Shown: positions 26,903 to 35,716 of the stretch, piece after piece
How the letters are laid out: every line of letters begins with the position of its first letter
Position numbering within the stretch: position 1 is the stretch's first letter
Assembly (NCBI GenBank): GCA_017640615.1
Contig: JAEPQK010000001.1
Coordinates: 372,001-436,000, forward strand
Length of the DNA: 64,000 nt
Direction: 5' to 3'
From: Rhizobiaceae bacterium
GTDB lineage: Bacteria > Pseudomonadota > Alphaproteobacteria > Rhizobiales > Rhizobiaceae
Translations under genes and position numbers: made by a program
The notes under the pieces: generated by a model
Told to the model about the DNA's origin: nothing
The model's input: the letters and a program-made list of their open reading frames with translations, nothing else
Databases searched by the model: none

Positions 26903-28531
26903 ATGAACGCGCGACGCGCAGATCGAGAAGAACGGGCATCGATGAAAGACATCCACGATTCCGGCTGGGAGTTCACTACGATTCCGGCGCTTTCGGCGCG
27001 CGCAGCCGAAATCTACGGGAACGAGACCGCGCTGGAAGACGGCGCGACCCTTTTCACGTTTATCGAACTGGATGCGATGCGCCGCCGCGTCGCCCGCTCG
27101 ATGATCGCGGCAGGTGTGGGCAAGGGCGACCGCGTGATGATATGGGCGCCGAACTCCTGGAAGTGGTTCCTTACCGCGCTGGGTCTGGTTTCGGTGGGGG
27201 CCGTTCTTGTGCCGGTCAGCACGCGTTTCAAGGGATCCGAAGTCCGCGACCTGATCGAGCGCAGCGGTGCAACCGTAATGTTTGCGTGCGGGGAATTCCT
27301 CGGCAAATACTACCCGGATCAGCTTCCAGGTGAGGCGCGCGCAGCGCTTCGAAATCTCGTCGTGTTCGAAGGTGCCCGCACGGGCGAAGCCTCATGGGAC
27401 GAATTCCTGGCCGCCGGAGAGAGCGTTAGCAGGGAAGATCAGGCGGCCCGGGAGAGCGAGATCGGCCCGGAGGATCTTTCTGATCTACTCTTTACGTCCG
27501 GGACGACCGGCTATCCGAAGGGCGTAATGTACCGGCATGTCCAGTGTTTAAAGGTAGTCGATGCCTGGGCGACGCGAGTGGGTGTTGCCCGCGGTGACCG
27601 GGTTCTGGTTATTCCGCCGTTCTTTCACGCCTTTGGATACCGATCCGGCGCAATTGTTTCGCTGATGCGCGGTGCCGTGCTGATCCCGCATCTGACCTAC
27701 GACGCCGATGAAATCCTCAGACGCGTTTCGAGCGAAGGGATTAGCGTTATCGCGGGCCCACCTGCGATCTTTCACGGCATGCTGCAGCACCCGAAGCTGG
27801 CCGAGTTTGACCGTTCCAGTTTGCGTCTAGGCGTTACAGGCGGCGCGGTCGTGCCGGCCACGCTGATCAGGCGCATGCGTGAAGATCTCGGCTTTGTCGC
27901 GGTCGTCAACGGCTACGGTCTGACCGAGTGCGGCGGCTACGGTACGATGTGCAGTGACAAAGACGATGACGAGCAGATCGCCAACACCGCCGGCAAGGCA
28001 TTTCCGGATACTGAAGTGCGGATCATGAGCGAGGACGGAAAGGTGTTGCCCGACGGTCAGCCGGGCGAGATCGTCATTCGCGGCTATCTGGTGATGAAAG
28101 GCTATTTCAACGACGCCGAATCAACAGCCAAGACAATCGATGCCGATGGGTGGCTGCACACGGGCGATATCGGCTATTTCGACGAGAACGGCGATTTGAG
28201 GATCGAGGATCGCCTCAAGGACATGTACATCACCGGCGGTTTCAATTGCTATCCGGCCGAAATCGAGCGGTTGATGAGCGCCCATCCTTCCATCGGACAG
28301 ATCGCGGTCATCGGGGTGCCGGACGAACGCATGGGCGAGGTTGGCAAGGCGTTCGTGGTGTTGAGGCCTGGCGCAAGAGCGACCGAGGACGACCTTATAG
28401 CCTGGGCACGCGAGCATATCGCGAACTTCAAGGTGCCACGCTTCATCGAATTCCGCGAAGCGCTGCCCACAAGCCCGCAAGGTAAAGTCCTGAAGACCGA
28501 GCTGAGAAGCCAGGAACAGGCAGCGGCCTGA
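26903..28531 (+). CDS. fadD3: Acyl-CoA synthetase, FadD3-like (HIP-CoA ligase)
   Basis: FadD3 activates the steroid CD-ring propanoate HIP to its CoA ester, the entry step of ring C/D catabolism. The 542-residue product is a complete adenylate-forming enzyme: P-loop FTSGTTGYPKG (about residue 197), NGYGLTECGG, the Asp-bearing LHTGDIGYF, and the C-terminal catalytic Lys in PQGKVLK. Stretches such as RLKDMYITGGFNCYPAEIE and VIGVPDERMGEVGKAFVV closely resemble the mycobacterial FadD3 I remember. An AAGGTG ribosome site favours the start at 26903; ATG 26942 is possible. It converges on the Rv3548c-like SDR with 16 nt between the genes. Confidence 0.82.
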   Translation: MNARRADREERASMKDIHDSGWEFTTIPALSARAAEIYGNETALEDGATLFTFIELDAMRRRVARSMIAAGVGKGDRVMIWAPNSWKWFLTALGLVSVGAVLVPVSTRFKGSEVRDLIERSGATVMFACGEFLGKYYPDQLPGEARAALRNLVVFEGARTGEASWDEFLAAGESVSREDQAARESEIGPEDLSDLLFTSGTTGYPKGVMYRHVQCLKVVDAWATRVGVARGDRVLVIPPFFHAFGYRSGAIVSLMRGAVLIPHLTYDADEILRRVSSEGISVIAGPPAIFHGMLQHPKLAEFDRSSLRLGVTGGAVVPATLIRRMREDLGFVAVVNGYGLTECGGYGTMCSDKDDDEQIANTAGKAFPDTEVRIMSEDGKVLPDGQPGEIVIRGYLVMKGYFNDAESTAKTIDADGWLHTGDIGYFDENGDLRIEDRLKDMYITGGFNCYPAEIERLMSAHPSIGQIAVIGVPDERMGEVGKAFVVLRPGARATEDDLIAWAREHIANFKVPRFIEFREALPTSPQGKVLKTELRSQEQAAA

Positions 28532-28547
28532 TTGGCCGCCAGCCGAG

Positions 28548-29453
28548 TTACTGTGTGCCGTAGACAGGTTTCGCGGCCGGGCGGTCCCTTAGCAGATCCA
28601 CGATCTTGTCGCCGAGTTCCGCCGCTTCCCAACGGCTGCCCTTGTCGAAGGCGGGGCCGTCGTTCCAGCCAAGTGCGATGCTGATCTTGCCGCCGATAAG
28701 TTCGAACACCTGTCCGGTCACATCGGTCGACCGCTCACTGACCAGCCAGGACACCAGCGGCGCCGTGTTCTCAGGCGCGAAAACATCGAAATCGCCCTGC
28801 CTGGCGCTCATCGCCTCCCCGAACGCCTGTTCGGTCATGCGCGTGCGGGCGTTGGGAGCGAGGCAATTGGCGGTAATCCCATAACGTGCGAGCTCGGCGG
28901 CTTGCACCAGCGTCAACGCGGCTATGCCGGCCTTGGCCGAAGAATAGGCACTCTGGCCGACGGATCCCTGCAACCCGGCACCCGAAGACGTGTTGACGAT
29001 GCGCGCATCGACAGCCCGTCCCGCTTTCGCTTCCGCCCGCCAATGGTCGACCGCGTGCCGCGAGACACAGAAATGGCCGCGCAGATGAACTTGGATGACG
29101 GCGTCCCATTCCTCGGGCGTACACGAAACGAACATGCGATCGCGGACGAAACCGGCATTGTTGACCACCGCGTCAAGCTTGCCGAACGCATCGATTGCCG
29201 ATTTGACGATATTGGCTCCGCCATCCCAATCGGCGACATCGTCGAAATTGGCGACCGCTTCGCCGCCCGCATCGATGATTTCTTTGACCACTTCATCGGC
29301 CGGTTTTTCTGCGGTGGTATCCCCGTGCGTCCCGACGCCGAGGTCGTTGACGACCACTTTCGCGCCTTCGGCAGCGAGCGCCAATGCATATGCTCGGCCT
29401 AGCCCTCGGCCTGCGCCGGTAACAATGACGACGCGTCCCTCGCAAATACCCAT
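28548..29453 (-). CDS. SDR resembling mycobacterial Rv3548c
   Basis: This 301-residue SDR belongs to the MFE-2-like hydroxyacyl-CoA dehydrogenase group. Motifs are TGAGRGLGRAYALALA, the NDLG acidic loop, NNAGFVRD and the active site Y-S-S-A-K. The stretch ARIVNTSSGAGLQGS and the following residues closely match my memory of Rv3548c, a KstR2-regulon SDR in the ring C/D cluster. It would oxidise a 3-hydroxyacyl-CoA intermediate; the exact intermediate is not known to me. It is the last gene of a long leftward unit and lies 2 nt after the PaaY-like gene. Confidence 0.82.
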   Translation of the reverse strand: MGICEGRVVIVTGAGRGLGRAYALALAAEGAKVVVNDLGVGTHGDTTAEKPADEVVKEIIDAGGEAVANFDDVADWDGGANIVKSAIDAFGKLDAVVNNAGFVRDRMFVSCTPEEWDAVIQVHLRGHFCVSRHAVDHWRAEAKAGRAVDARIVNTSSGAGLQGSVGQSAYSSAKAGIAALTLVQAAELARYGITANCLAPNARTRMTEQAFGEAMSARQGDFDVFAPENTAPLVSWLVSERSTDVTGQVFELIGGKISIALGWNDGPAFDKGSRWEAAELGDKIVDLLRDRPAAKPVYGTQ

Positions 29454-29455
29454 GT

Positions 29456-30058
29456 TTACTCCGTGTTCAGTTTGAGCCGCACCGCGCGTGCGTCGCCCGA
29501 CACCCGACGTCTGTCGGGCTCTACACCGGTGAGTGGCTGGCACTCGGCGAAATCGGTGAGCGACTGGTGCGCTAGGCGCTGATATTCGCCGTCGCCATCG
29601 TTTTTCCAGATGATGGCCTGAGCGGGCAGCTCGCGCACGATCCTGGCAGGATTACCGGCGATCAGGCTGCGCGCGGGTGCATTCATTTCGGATTTGACCA
29701 GGCTAAGCGCTCCAATCAGGCACTCGGCCCCGATCACGGCATCGTCGAGCACCACAGCATTCATGCCGACCAACGCGTTCTCGCCGATCGTGGCTCCGTG
29801 CACGACAGCACCATGTCCGATTGTGGCTCCGCGCCCGATCACGCAGTCGGAGCCGGCGCCGGTGTGTAGCGTGCAACTGTCCTGAACCGAACTGTCCGCC
29901 TCGACAACGATGCGACCGAAATCGCCGCGCAGAGATGCGCCCGCCCCGATGTAGCAGCCGGGACCGACAATCACGTCGCCGATCAGCGAGGCGGTCGGGT
30001 GTAAGAACGAGGTCGGATCGACGACCGGCCGAATCCCCTCAAACGAATAGCAGGGCAT
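29456..30058 (-). CDS. PaaY/gamma-carbonic anhydrase-like hexapeptide protein
   Basis: This 200-residue protein is a left-handed beta-helix built of hexapeptide repeats (CVIGRGATIGHGAVVHGATI and following). It has the three His of the metal site (LHT, GHG, VHG) and a C-terminal helix. The arrangement matches PaaY, a thioesterase that rescues dead-end CoA esters in phenylacetate catabolism, more than a true carbonic anhydrase. In a cluster full of acyl-CoA intermediates a CoA-salvage role is attractive. It sits between fadA6 and the Rv3548c-like SDR. Confidence 0.82.
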   Translation of the reverse strand: MPCYSFEGIRPVVDPTSFLHPTASLIGDVIVGPGCYIGAGASLRGDFGRIVVEADSSVQDSCTLHTGAGSDCVIGRGATIGHGAVVHGATIGENALVGMNAVVLDDAVIGAECLIGALSLVKSEMNAPARSLIAGNPARIVRELPAQAIIWKNDGDGEYQRLAHQSLTDFAECQPLTGVEPDRRRVSGDARAVRLKLNTE

Positions 30059-30122
30059 GCTGCTTCCTCCGCTTGAGCATGATCGTTTCCAGGATACGGC
30101 TCCCACTAATTGGGATCATGCC

Positions 30123-31274
30123 TCACAGCCTCTCGATGATGGTCACGTTGGCCTGGCCACCGCCCTCGCACATGGTCTGCAGGGCGTAACGGCCGCCGCG
30201 CCGTTCCAATTCGTTGAGCATGGTCGTCATGATGCGAGCACCGGTGGCTCCGAGCGGATGGCCGAGCGCGATGGCGCCGCCATTCACGTTGACCTTGTCG
30301 TGCGGAATGCCAAGTTCCTTCATCCACGCCATCGGGATTGAGGCAAAAGCCTCGTTGCACTCAAACAGATCGATGTCCTCAATCGACATTCCGGCTTTGT
30401 CGAGCGCGTGGCGGGTCGCCGGGATAGGCGCGGTCAGCATCCAAACCGGGTCGTCGGCGCGCACGCTCATATGATGGATTCGGGCTCTGGGCTTGAGGTT
30501 ATGTTCCTTCACCGCTTTTTCGGATGCGACAAGCATCGCGGCTGAAGCATCGGCGTTCTGACTAGATACGCCGGCCGTAACCCGCCCGCCTTCGCTCAGA
30601 GGTGCGAGCGTTGCCATTCTCTCGAGTGACGTGTCGCGGCGCGGCGTTTCGTCATGGGCGAATTCGCCAACCGGCGCGATCTCGTTGTCGAAATGTCCGG
30701 CCTCGATTGCCATGATGGCGCGGCGGTGCGATTCCAGCGCGAAAGCTTCCATTTCCTCGCGGGTGATCTGCCATTTCTCCGCAATCATTTCGGCGGAGCG
30801 GAACTGGCTGATTTCCTGATCGCCATAGCGCTTCAACCAGCCCGGCGAGGTACGAAATGGATCGGGAAAGCCGAATTCCCGCCCGGCCATCATGGCGCCG
30901 GAGATCGGGATGAGATTGAGGTTCTGCACGCCGCCGGCCACAACCAGGTCTTGCATACCGCTCATCACGCCCATGGCCGCAAAGTGGATAGCCTGTTGCG
31001 CCGAACCGCACTGTCGGTCGACCGTGACGCCCGGAACATGTTGCGGCAAACCGGCCACGAGCCAGCAAGTGCGTGCGATGTCGCCCGCCTGCGGACCGAG
31101 TGTCTCGACGCAGCCGAATACGACGTCGTCGACAGTGGCCGGATCGATGCCTGTTCGCTCAACCAATGCCCTGATCGAATGTGCGCCCAGATCGGCCGAG
31201 TGCATGGCCGCAAGCGACCCCTTCTTGCGCCCTACCGGCGTGCGGACAGCGTCGATAATGTAAGCTTCAGGCAT
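30123..31274 (-). CDS. fadA6: Thiolase, FadA6-like
   Basis: FadA6 is the thiolase that cleaves the product of IpdAB on the way to 4-methyl-5-oxo-octanedioyl-CoA in steroid ring degradation. The 383-residue product has the nucleophilic Cys89 (VDRQCGS), His339 (ALGHPLGATGA) and Cys369 (QTMCEGGG). Stretches such as YGDQEISQFRSAEMIAEKW, and the motif VQNLNLIPISGAM, resemble mycobacterial FadA6 strongly. The start is ATG 31274, overlapping the stop of the small acyl-CoA dehydrogenase by 8 nt; a longer open frame upstream is discounted. Confidence 0.85.
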   Translation of the reverse strand: MPEAYIIDAVRTPVGRKKGSLAAMHSADLGAHSIRALVERTGIDPATVDDVVFGCVETLGPQAGDIARTCWLVAGLPQHVPGVTVDRQCGSAQQAIHFAAMGVMSGMQDLVVAGGVQNLNLIPISGAMMAGREFGFPDPFRTSPGWLKRYGDQEISQFRSAEMIAEKWQITREEMEAFALESHRRAIMAIEAGHFDNEIAPVGEFAHDETPRRDTSLERMATLAPLSEGGRVTAGVSSQNADASAAMLVASEKAVKEHNLKPRARIHHMSVRADDPVWMLTAPIPATRHALDKAGMSIEDIDLFECNEAFASIPMAWMKELGIPHDKVNVNGGAIALGHPLGATGARIMTTMLNELERRGGRYALQTMCEGGGQANVTIIERL

Positions 31275-32331
31275 CGGCGGCCTCCCTGGCGAAAGCATGC
31301 TCGGCACCGAGCGGCTGTGAAAGAACACGCTCGGCAACGCGGTCCTGGTGGTGGTGTGCGTCGCCCCACCAGCTGGCGAGCGCCAGAGCGCGCTTAAGGA
31401 AAAAATGAACGTCGACTTCCCACGAATAGCCCATTGCGCCGTGCACCTGGACGGATGTTCGGCACGCGAGGTCGGCAGCGTCCGATGCCGCGAGTTTTGC
31501 GTGGGAAATGCGGGCGCGCGAGTGAATGTCGGTGCTGTCGAAACTGCCGGCTGCCGCGTAGACAACCGGCCTGGCAAACTCGATCTTCACCTGCGCCTCT
31601 GCGAGCAGATGCTTGACCGCCTGATAGGAGCCAATCGGCTTTCCAAACTGCTTGCGCTCCTTGGCATAAGCAACTGCAAGGTCGACCGCCCGCTGGGCGA
31701 TGCCGAGAAGCTGGGCCGAGGCAAACAGCGCACCTCGGTCGAATGCAGCGTCTAGATGCGGTCTGATGACGGCGGTTTCAGCGCAGGCGGTTGCCGGGCC
31801 GGCGTCATGCGACAGCGTAAACAGCCGTCGAAATGGGTCGATGCTCGGTTGTTCAACGAGCGACGCATTGGCTGAATCGAGCAGGTGCAGGCGGCCATCG
31901 GTTGCCGCCAAAATCGCGCCGGCCGTGTCGGCGTCTGCTACAAATGCGTTTGCCGGATGCGCGACGGCGATCGTGATTTCTCCCGCCAACGCGCGATCCA
32001 GAACCTCTCGTGGGCCGTCAGCTTCTGCGACAGCGGCCAGAAGCGGCAGTGCGACGCCAGCGTTTTCAACCAGTGGTTCGGGCAAACCGGCGTAGCCGCA
32101 CGCTTCAGCGAGAAGAACGAAGTCGGCCTCGCCGAGCCCGAGCCCGCCCTGATCTTCTGGCACCAAAACACCCTGCAAACCGAGCTCGACGATCCGCTTC
32201 CAGCGAGCTTCATCGCGAGGTTCGCCACTCGCCATGAGCCGGCGCAGGTCGGCCGATTGGCAGTGATCGGCAAGCAGATTGCGGACGGCCTCCGCCATCA
32301 TCTGCTGTTCGTCGGTAAATCGGAAGTCCAT
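31267..32331 (-). CDS. Acyl-CoA dehydrogenase, small subunit of a pair
   Basis: This 354-residue acyl-CoA dehydrogenase is shorter than usual and divergent in its N-terminal half. Conserved pieces are MDFRFTDEQQMMAEAVRNLL, VPEDQGGLGLGEADFVLLAE, and a C-terminal KQFGKPIGSYQAVKHLLAEAQ plus VQVHGAMGYSWEVDVHFF. Steroid degraders use alpha2beta2 acyl-CoA dehydrogenases made of one full-length and one short subunit encoded side by side (ChsE1-ChsE2 and FadE31-32-type pairs). The long partner lies 5 nt upstream (32337-33500). The position next to fadA6 fits a FadE32-like role in the last steps, as inference. Confidence 0.82.
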   Translation of the reverse strand: MDFRFTDEQQMMAEAVRNLLADHCQSADLRRLMASGEPRDEARWKRIVELGLQGVLVPEDQGGLGLGEADFVLLAEACGYAGLPEPLVENAGVALPLLAAVAEADGPREVLDRALAGEITIAVAHPANAFVADADTAGAILAATDGRLHLLDSANASLVEQPSIDPFRRLFTLSHDAGPATACAETAVIRPHLDAAFDRGALFASAQLLGIAQRAVDLAVAYAKERKQFGKPIGSYQAVKHLLAEAQVKIEFARPVVYAAAGSFDSTDIHSRARISHAKLAASDAADLACRTSVQVHGAMGYSWEVDVHFFLKRALALASWWGDAHHHQDRVAERVLSQPLGAEHAFAREAADA

Positions 32332-32336
32332 CGCCT

Positions 32337-33500
32337 TTACCCGCGCGGAAGACCGAGCATGCGCTCGGCGATGATGTTTTTCTGAATCTCGTTGGAACCG
32401 GCATAGATCGGCCCGGCGAGCGAAAAGAAATAACCGTCCAGCCAGCGGCTCTCGTTGCCAGCGGCAGGCGCGGTCTTCAACAGTTCCGCCCGCGCGCCGA
32501 GGATCGAAAGTGCCGTGCGGTGGAGCGCGATGTCCATCTCCGACCAGAAAATCTTGTTGGTTGAGGCTTCAGCCCCGATTGTCCCGCCGGCCATCAGCCT
32601 TGAGGCAGTCTGGTAGATGGACAGCGTGTAGGCCTCTGCGTCCATAAACGAGCGCATGACCGAAGCGCGTGTTTCCGGTCCGCATTCGTCCTGGTGAGCC
32701 AGGTACAGCTCGACCAATCGCTGCGCGGCCACTTGGAAGCGGGCGGGGGAGCGCAACATGAGCCCGCGTTCGAAGCCGGCCGTCGCCATGCATATCTTCC
32801 AGCCCTGACCTTCCTCTCCAAGCCGGTTGAAGGCAGGAACTCGCGCTTCTTCCAGGAATATCTCGGCGAAACCGGTTTCGCCGTCGATCTGTGCAATCGG
32901 CTGCAGGCGCACGCCGGGTGCGTTGAGTGGGAAGAAGATCAGAGACAGGCCCTTGTGGCGTTCTGAATCCGGGTCTGTGCGGAACAGACCGAACGCCCAG
33001 TCGGCAAAGACGGCACGGGAGGACCAGATCTTGTGACCCGAAAGCACATATTCATCGCCGTCCCGACGAGCGGTGGCACGTACGGCGGCCAGGTCACTGC
33101 CGGCCTGCGGTTCCGACCATGCCTGTGCCCAGATTTCGTCGCCGGATGCCATCTTCGAAAGAAAGCGCGCTTTTTGCTCGTTCGTGCCGAACTCCATCAG
33201 GGTCGGCCCCAGCAGAAAGATCCCGTTCTGGTTGACCCGCAGTGGCGCACCGGCACGCCAATATTCTTCCTCGAAGATCAGCCAGCGAATGAGGTCGAGT
33301 CCGCGGCCACCATATTCTTCCGGCCAGGTGACCATGCCCCAGCGACCTTCGGCCAGCTTGCGCTCCCAATCGCGATGCGCCTCGAATCCTTCACGCGAAG
33401 CGTCGAAAGATGGCAGGGGTGAGGGCGGCACATTGGCCTCCATCCACGCCCGAACTTCGGCACGGAAAGCATCCTCTTCCGGGGAGTAGGTCAGGTCCAA
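32337..33500 (-). CDS. Acyl-CoA dehydrogenase, large subunit of a pair
   Basis: This 387-residue acyl-CoA dehydrogenase has the full domain set: N-terminal helices with WPEEYGGRGLDLIRWLIFEEEYWRAGAP (read in parts), the FAD-contact AQAWSEPQAGSDLAAVRATA and VLSGHKIWSS, and the C-terminal helical domain ending in YAGSNEIQKNIIAERMLGLPRG (residues about 360-381). The order large-small with a 5-nt gap is that of heteromeric steroid dehydrogenases. Substrate specificity is not readable. Confidence 0.85.
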   Translation of the reverse strand: MDLTYSPEEDAFRAEVRAWMEANVPPSPLPSFDASREGFEAHRDWERKLAEGRWGMVTWPEEYGGRGLDLIRWLIFEEEYWRAGAPLRVNQNGIFLLGPTLMEFGTNEQKARFLSKMASGDEIWAQAWSEPQAGSDLAAVRATARRDGDEYVLSGHKIWSSRAVFADWAFGLFRTDPDSERHKGLSLIFFPLNAPGVRLQPIAQIDGETGFAEIFLEEARVPAFNRLGEEGQGWKICMATAGFERGLMLRSPARFQVAAQRLVELYLAHQDECGPETRASVMRSFMDAEAYTLSIYQTASRLMAGGTIGAEASTNKIFWSEMDIALHRTALSILGARAELLKTAPAAGNESRWLDGYFFSLAGPIYAGSNEIQKNIIAERMLGLPRG

Positions 33501-33513
33501 GTCGGCGCTCCGC

Positions 33514-34410
33514 TTAGCTCTCGCCGGCCTGTTTCTTGTTGGCCGCTACCATGCTCTTGGCGTCCTGCCCGCCAAGCGGGTTGCCCGTGGTCAGGTCGCC
33601 CTGCGCGTGCGCGAAGTGATGCATGTGATACTGCGCATCCATCGCCGTGCGTTTTCCACGCAGTTCCTCGACGTGGTTTACCGCCTGCTTGGTCAGCCAC
33701 AGGCCGAGGCGCGGCTGTGCCGCGAGCTTGAGTGCCATTGCCTGTACGTCTTGCTTCAGCGCCTCGCGCGTCACTATGCGGTTGACCATACCGAACTGCT
33801 CGGCGCGCTCAGCCGACATGCGCTCTCCCAGAAGTAGAAATTCCTTTGCCACGCGCGGCGGTAATTCGAAGGCGTGGGCAAAGTACTCGACGCCCGGAAT
33901 TCCCATCCGCACGACTGGATCCTGAAAGAAGGCGTCCTCGGTTGCGACGATCAGGTCGCAGACCCAGGCGAGCATCAGCCCGCCCGCAACGCAGGCGCCC
34001 TGGACGGCGGCGATCGTAGGTTTCGGAGCGTCGCGCCAGCGCCGGCACATGCCGAGATAGACTTCCTGCTCGCGCGTATAGAGCATCTCGGCGGCAGGCT
34101 TGTTCACGTGGTCGGCCCAAAGCAGCCGGCGCTCGAATGTCTGTGCGACATCGCGGCCGGGCGTGCCGATATCGTGGCCGGCGGAGAAGTGCTTCCCCTC
34201 TCCCGCGAGCACAATGACCTTGATGGCGTCGTCATTGACCGCGCGCTGGAATGCGTCGTCCAGCGCATAGGTCATCTGCGAGTTCTGGGCATTGTTGTAT
34301 TTCGGGCGGTCCATGACAATCCACGCCACGGGGCCGTCCGTTTCGTAGCGGACCGGCTGCTCTGTTTCGTAGGAAATGTCTGCCTTGCGGGGAGGGACAA
34401 GCTCGTCCAT
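33514..34410 (-). CDS. Enoyl-CoA hydratase/isomerase family protein
   Basis: This 298-residue crotonase-fold protein is somewhat longer than usual. The oxyanion-hole motifs are AGEGKHFSAGHDIG (residues about 67-80) and AVQGACVAGGLMLAWVCD. The position of the first catalytic Glu is replaced by residues more typical of non-hydratase members (MGIPGVEYFAHAF), so it may hydrate, isomerise or hydrolyse. ATG 34410 is preferred to 34458. A palindromic operator lies 52-70 bp upstream, so this gene may start its own transcript running through the dehydrogenase pair, fadA6, the PaaY-like gene and the SDR. Confidence 0.82.
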   Translation of the reverse strand: MDELVPPRKADISYETEQPVRYETDGPVAWIVMDRPKYNNAQNSQMTYALDDAFQRAVNDDAIKVIVLAGEGKHFSAGHDIGTPGRDVAQTFERRLLWADHVNKPAAEMLYTREQEVYLGMCRRWRDAPKPTIAAVQGACVAGGLMLAWVCDLIVATEDAFFQDPVVRMGIPGVEYFAHAFELPPRVAKEFLLLGERMSAERAEQFGMVNRIVTREALKQDVQAMALKLAAQPRLGLWLTKQAVNHVEELRGKRTAMDAQYHMHHFAHAQGDLTTGNPLGGQDAKSMVAANKKQAGES

Positions 34411-34461
34411 CGGTGCGGCCTTTCTGCTCGTTGCGAAACTAAGAGCGGCATTGTGCACCGC

Positions 34462-34480
34462 AATCGTCCAAAGGGACTAA
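34462..34480 (+). promoter_or_regulatory. Operator copy 3 (upstream of enoyl-CoA hydratase)
   Basis: The sequence AATCGTCCAAAGGGACTAA gives the inverted core TCGTCC-N4-GGACTA. It lies in the 101-bp gap between the thioesterase stop (34512) and the hydratase start (34410), marking an internal promoter of the long leftward gene series. Confidence 0.75.
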
Positions 34481-34511
34481 CGGCAATATGCGATGGTGGA
34501 GACGCCTGGTG

Positions 34512-35009
34512 CTATTTCCGCGGCTCGTCCGGCGGGGGCAGCAACGCGTGCTCGCTGGCCAGTTTCCGGAGCGGCGCAATGACCGAGGGATCGGTAATGC
34601 GAGCAGGCTTGCGCGCGTTCAGGTCTACATGAATGGAAACGTAGCCGGCGGTTGCCGCACGCACGCCGCGACTGTCGCTCCACAATTCGTGAAAATGCCT
34701 CAGCAGTCTGCCGTCGCTGGAAACGATACGGCTATCGACACGCAGGCGGTCTCCCTCGACCAGTTCCTTTTCGTATCTAAGGTGCTTTTCAAGTCTGAAC
34801 ATGCCGTGGTTCGTACGAGCGATATATCCCTCATCTACCCCAAAGGCTGAGAACAAGCTGGACTCCGCCATGTCGAAGACATGGTCGTACCACGAGACGT
34901 TCATGTGCCGATTGGCGTCAATCCACTCAGGCAGAACCGAACCTTCGAAGCCGACGAACGGTGCTGACGATGCGGATTCATCTCGATCCGCATCGGCGGC
35001 TTGGGTCAC
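34512..35009 (-). CDS. Hot-dog-fold acyl-CoA thioesterase
   Basis: This 165-residue protein has the 4-hydroxybenzoyl-CoA thioesterase-type hot-dog fold. Near the N-terminus it has PEWIDANRHMNVSWYDHVFD, where the Asp and the HMN sequence occupy active-site positions of this family. It is followed by the long helix and the strand MFRLEKHLRYEKELVEGDRLRVDS. Its start overlaps the livF stop by 4 nt, so it is translated with the ABC transporter genes. It may release a free acid from an intermediate or recycle CoA. Confidence 0.85.
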   Translation of the reverse strand: MTQAADADRDESASSAPFVGFEGSVLPEWIDANRHMNVSWYDHVFDMAESSLFSAFGVDEGYIARTNHGMFRLEKHLRYEKELVEGDRLRVDSRIVSSDGRLLRHFHELWSDSRGVRAATAGYVSIHVDLNARKPARITDPSVIAPLRKLASEHALLPPPDEPRK

Positions 35010-35716
35010 GCGTCGGCCTCCGCTGTCTCCATCTCCTCAAGTCGAGCGTCCAGTTCGGATGCTGGGCACGTGAACCGGACTTTCCCGCGTTCGATGATCA
35101 TGGCCCGGTCGGCATAGGGGGCGGTCACTTGCAGATGTTGTTCGACGATGACGACGGCGGTCCCCGTCTCGGCCCAGTTGCGCAGAAACGCGAGGATAGG
35201 GGGCAGCAAAGCCTGTGCCAGGCCCATCGAAGGTTCATCGCACAAAAGCACTTTGGGCTGGGCAACGAATGCCTGTCCGAGCGCCAACATTTGTTGCTGC
35301 CCGCCGGAAAGGTCGCGCGCATATTGGCGGTGACGTTCTTTCAGGATCGGGAAGACGGAGTAGATTTCCTCGACAGCCTTGTCGAAGCCTTCGCGATCGT
35401 CTCGCCGGGCTGCTGCGCCCATCCGAAGATTGTCGAATACGCTGAGTTCCGGAAAAACCCGGTGCCCGTCGAAAACAAGCCTAAGCCCTTCCTTGGCGAT
35501 AGCTTCCGGCGCCATTCCCTGGAGCGGTTTTCCTTCGAGCAGAACATCGCCGGCGGTTGGCTTGTTGAAGCCGGCGATCGCTCGCATGAGCGTAGACTTG
35601 CCGGCCCCGTTTTCACCTCCGATAAGCAGGATCTCGCCCGACTTTGCCGTCAGCGATATGTCTTCCAGAACGGGTACGATCCCGTAGCCTGCGTTGAGAT
35701 TGTTGACTTCAAGCAC
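35006..35716 (-). CDS. livF: Branched-chain-type ABC transporter ATPase LivF
   Basis: This is one of two ATPases of a Liv-type importer. The 236-residue product has Walker A (GENGAGKST), the signature LSGGQQQMLALG, Walker B (VLLCDEPSMGLA) and the switch His in VVIVEQH. I start it at GTG 35716, which overlaps the livMG stop by 8 nt and gives the standard LivF length; an earlier ATG would run into livMG. These ATPases also serve importers of aromatic and other acids, so the family name does not fix the substrate. Confidence 0.92.
   Translation of the reverse strand: MLEVNNLNAGYGIVPVLEDISLTAKSGEILLIGGENGAGKSTLMRAIAGFNKPTAGDVLLEGKPLQGMAPEAIAKEGLRLVFDGHRVFPELSVFDNLRMGAAARRDDREGFDKAVEEIYSVFPILKERHRQYARDLSGGQQQMLALGQAFVAQPKVLLCDEPSMGLAQALLPPILAFLRNWAETGTAVVIVEQHLQVTAPYADRAMIIERGKVRFTCPASELDARLEEMETAEADA

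Noticed and set aside
30078..30122. Possible operator in the gap before fadA6 end (ATCGTTTCC near 30091)
   Set aside because: Only part of the left half is present and no right half with the 4-bp spacing; inside a same-strand unit.
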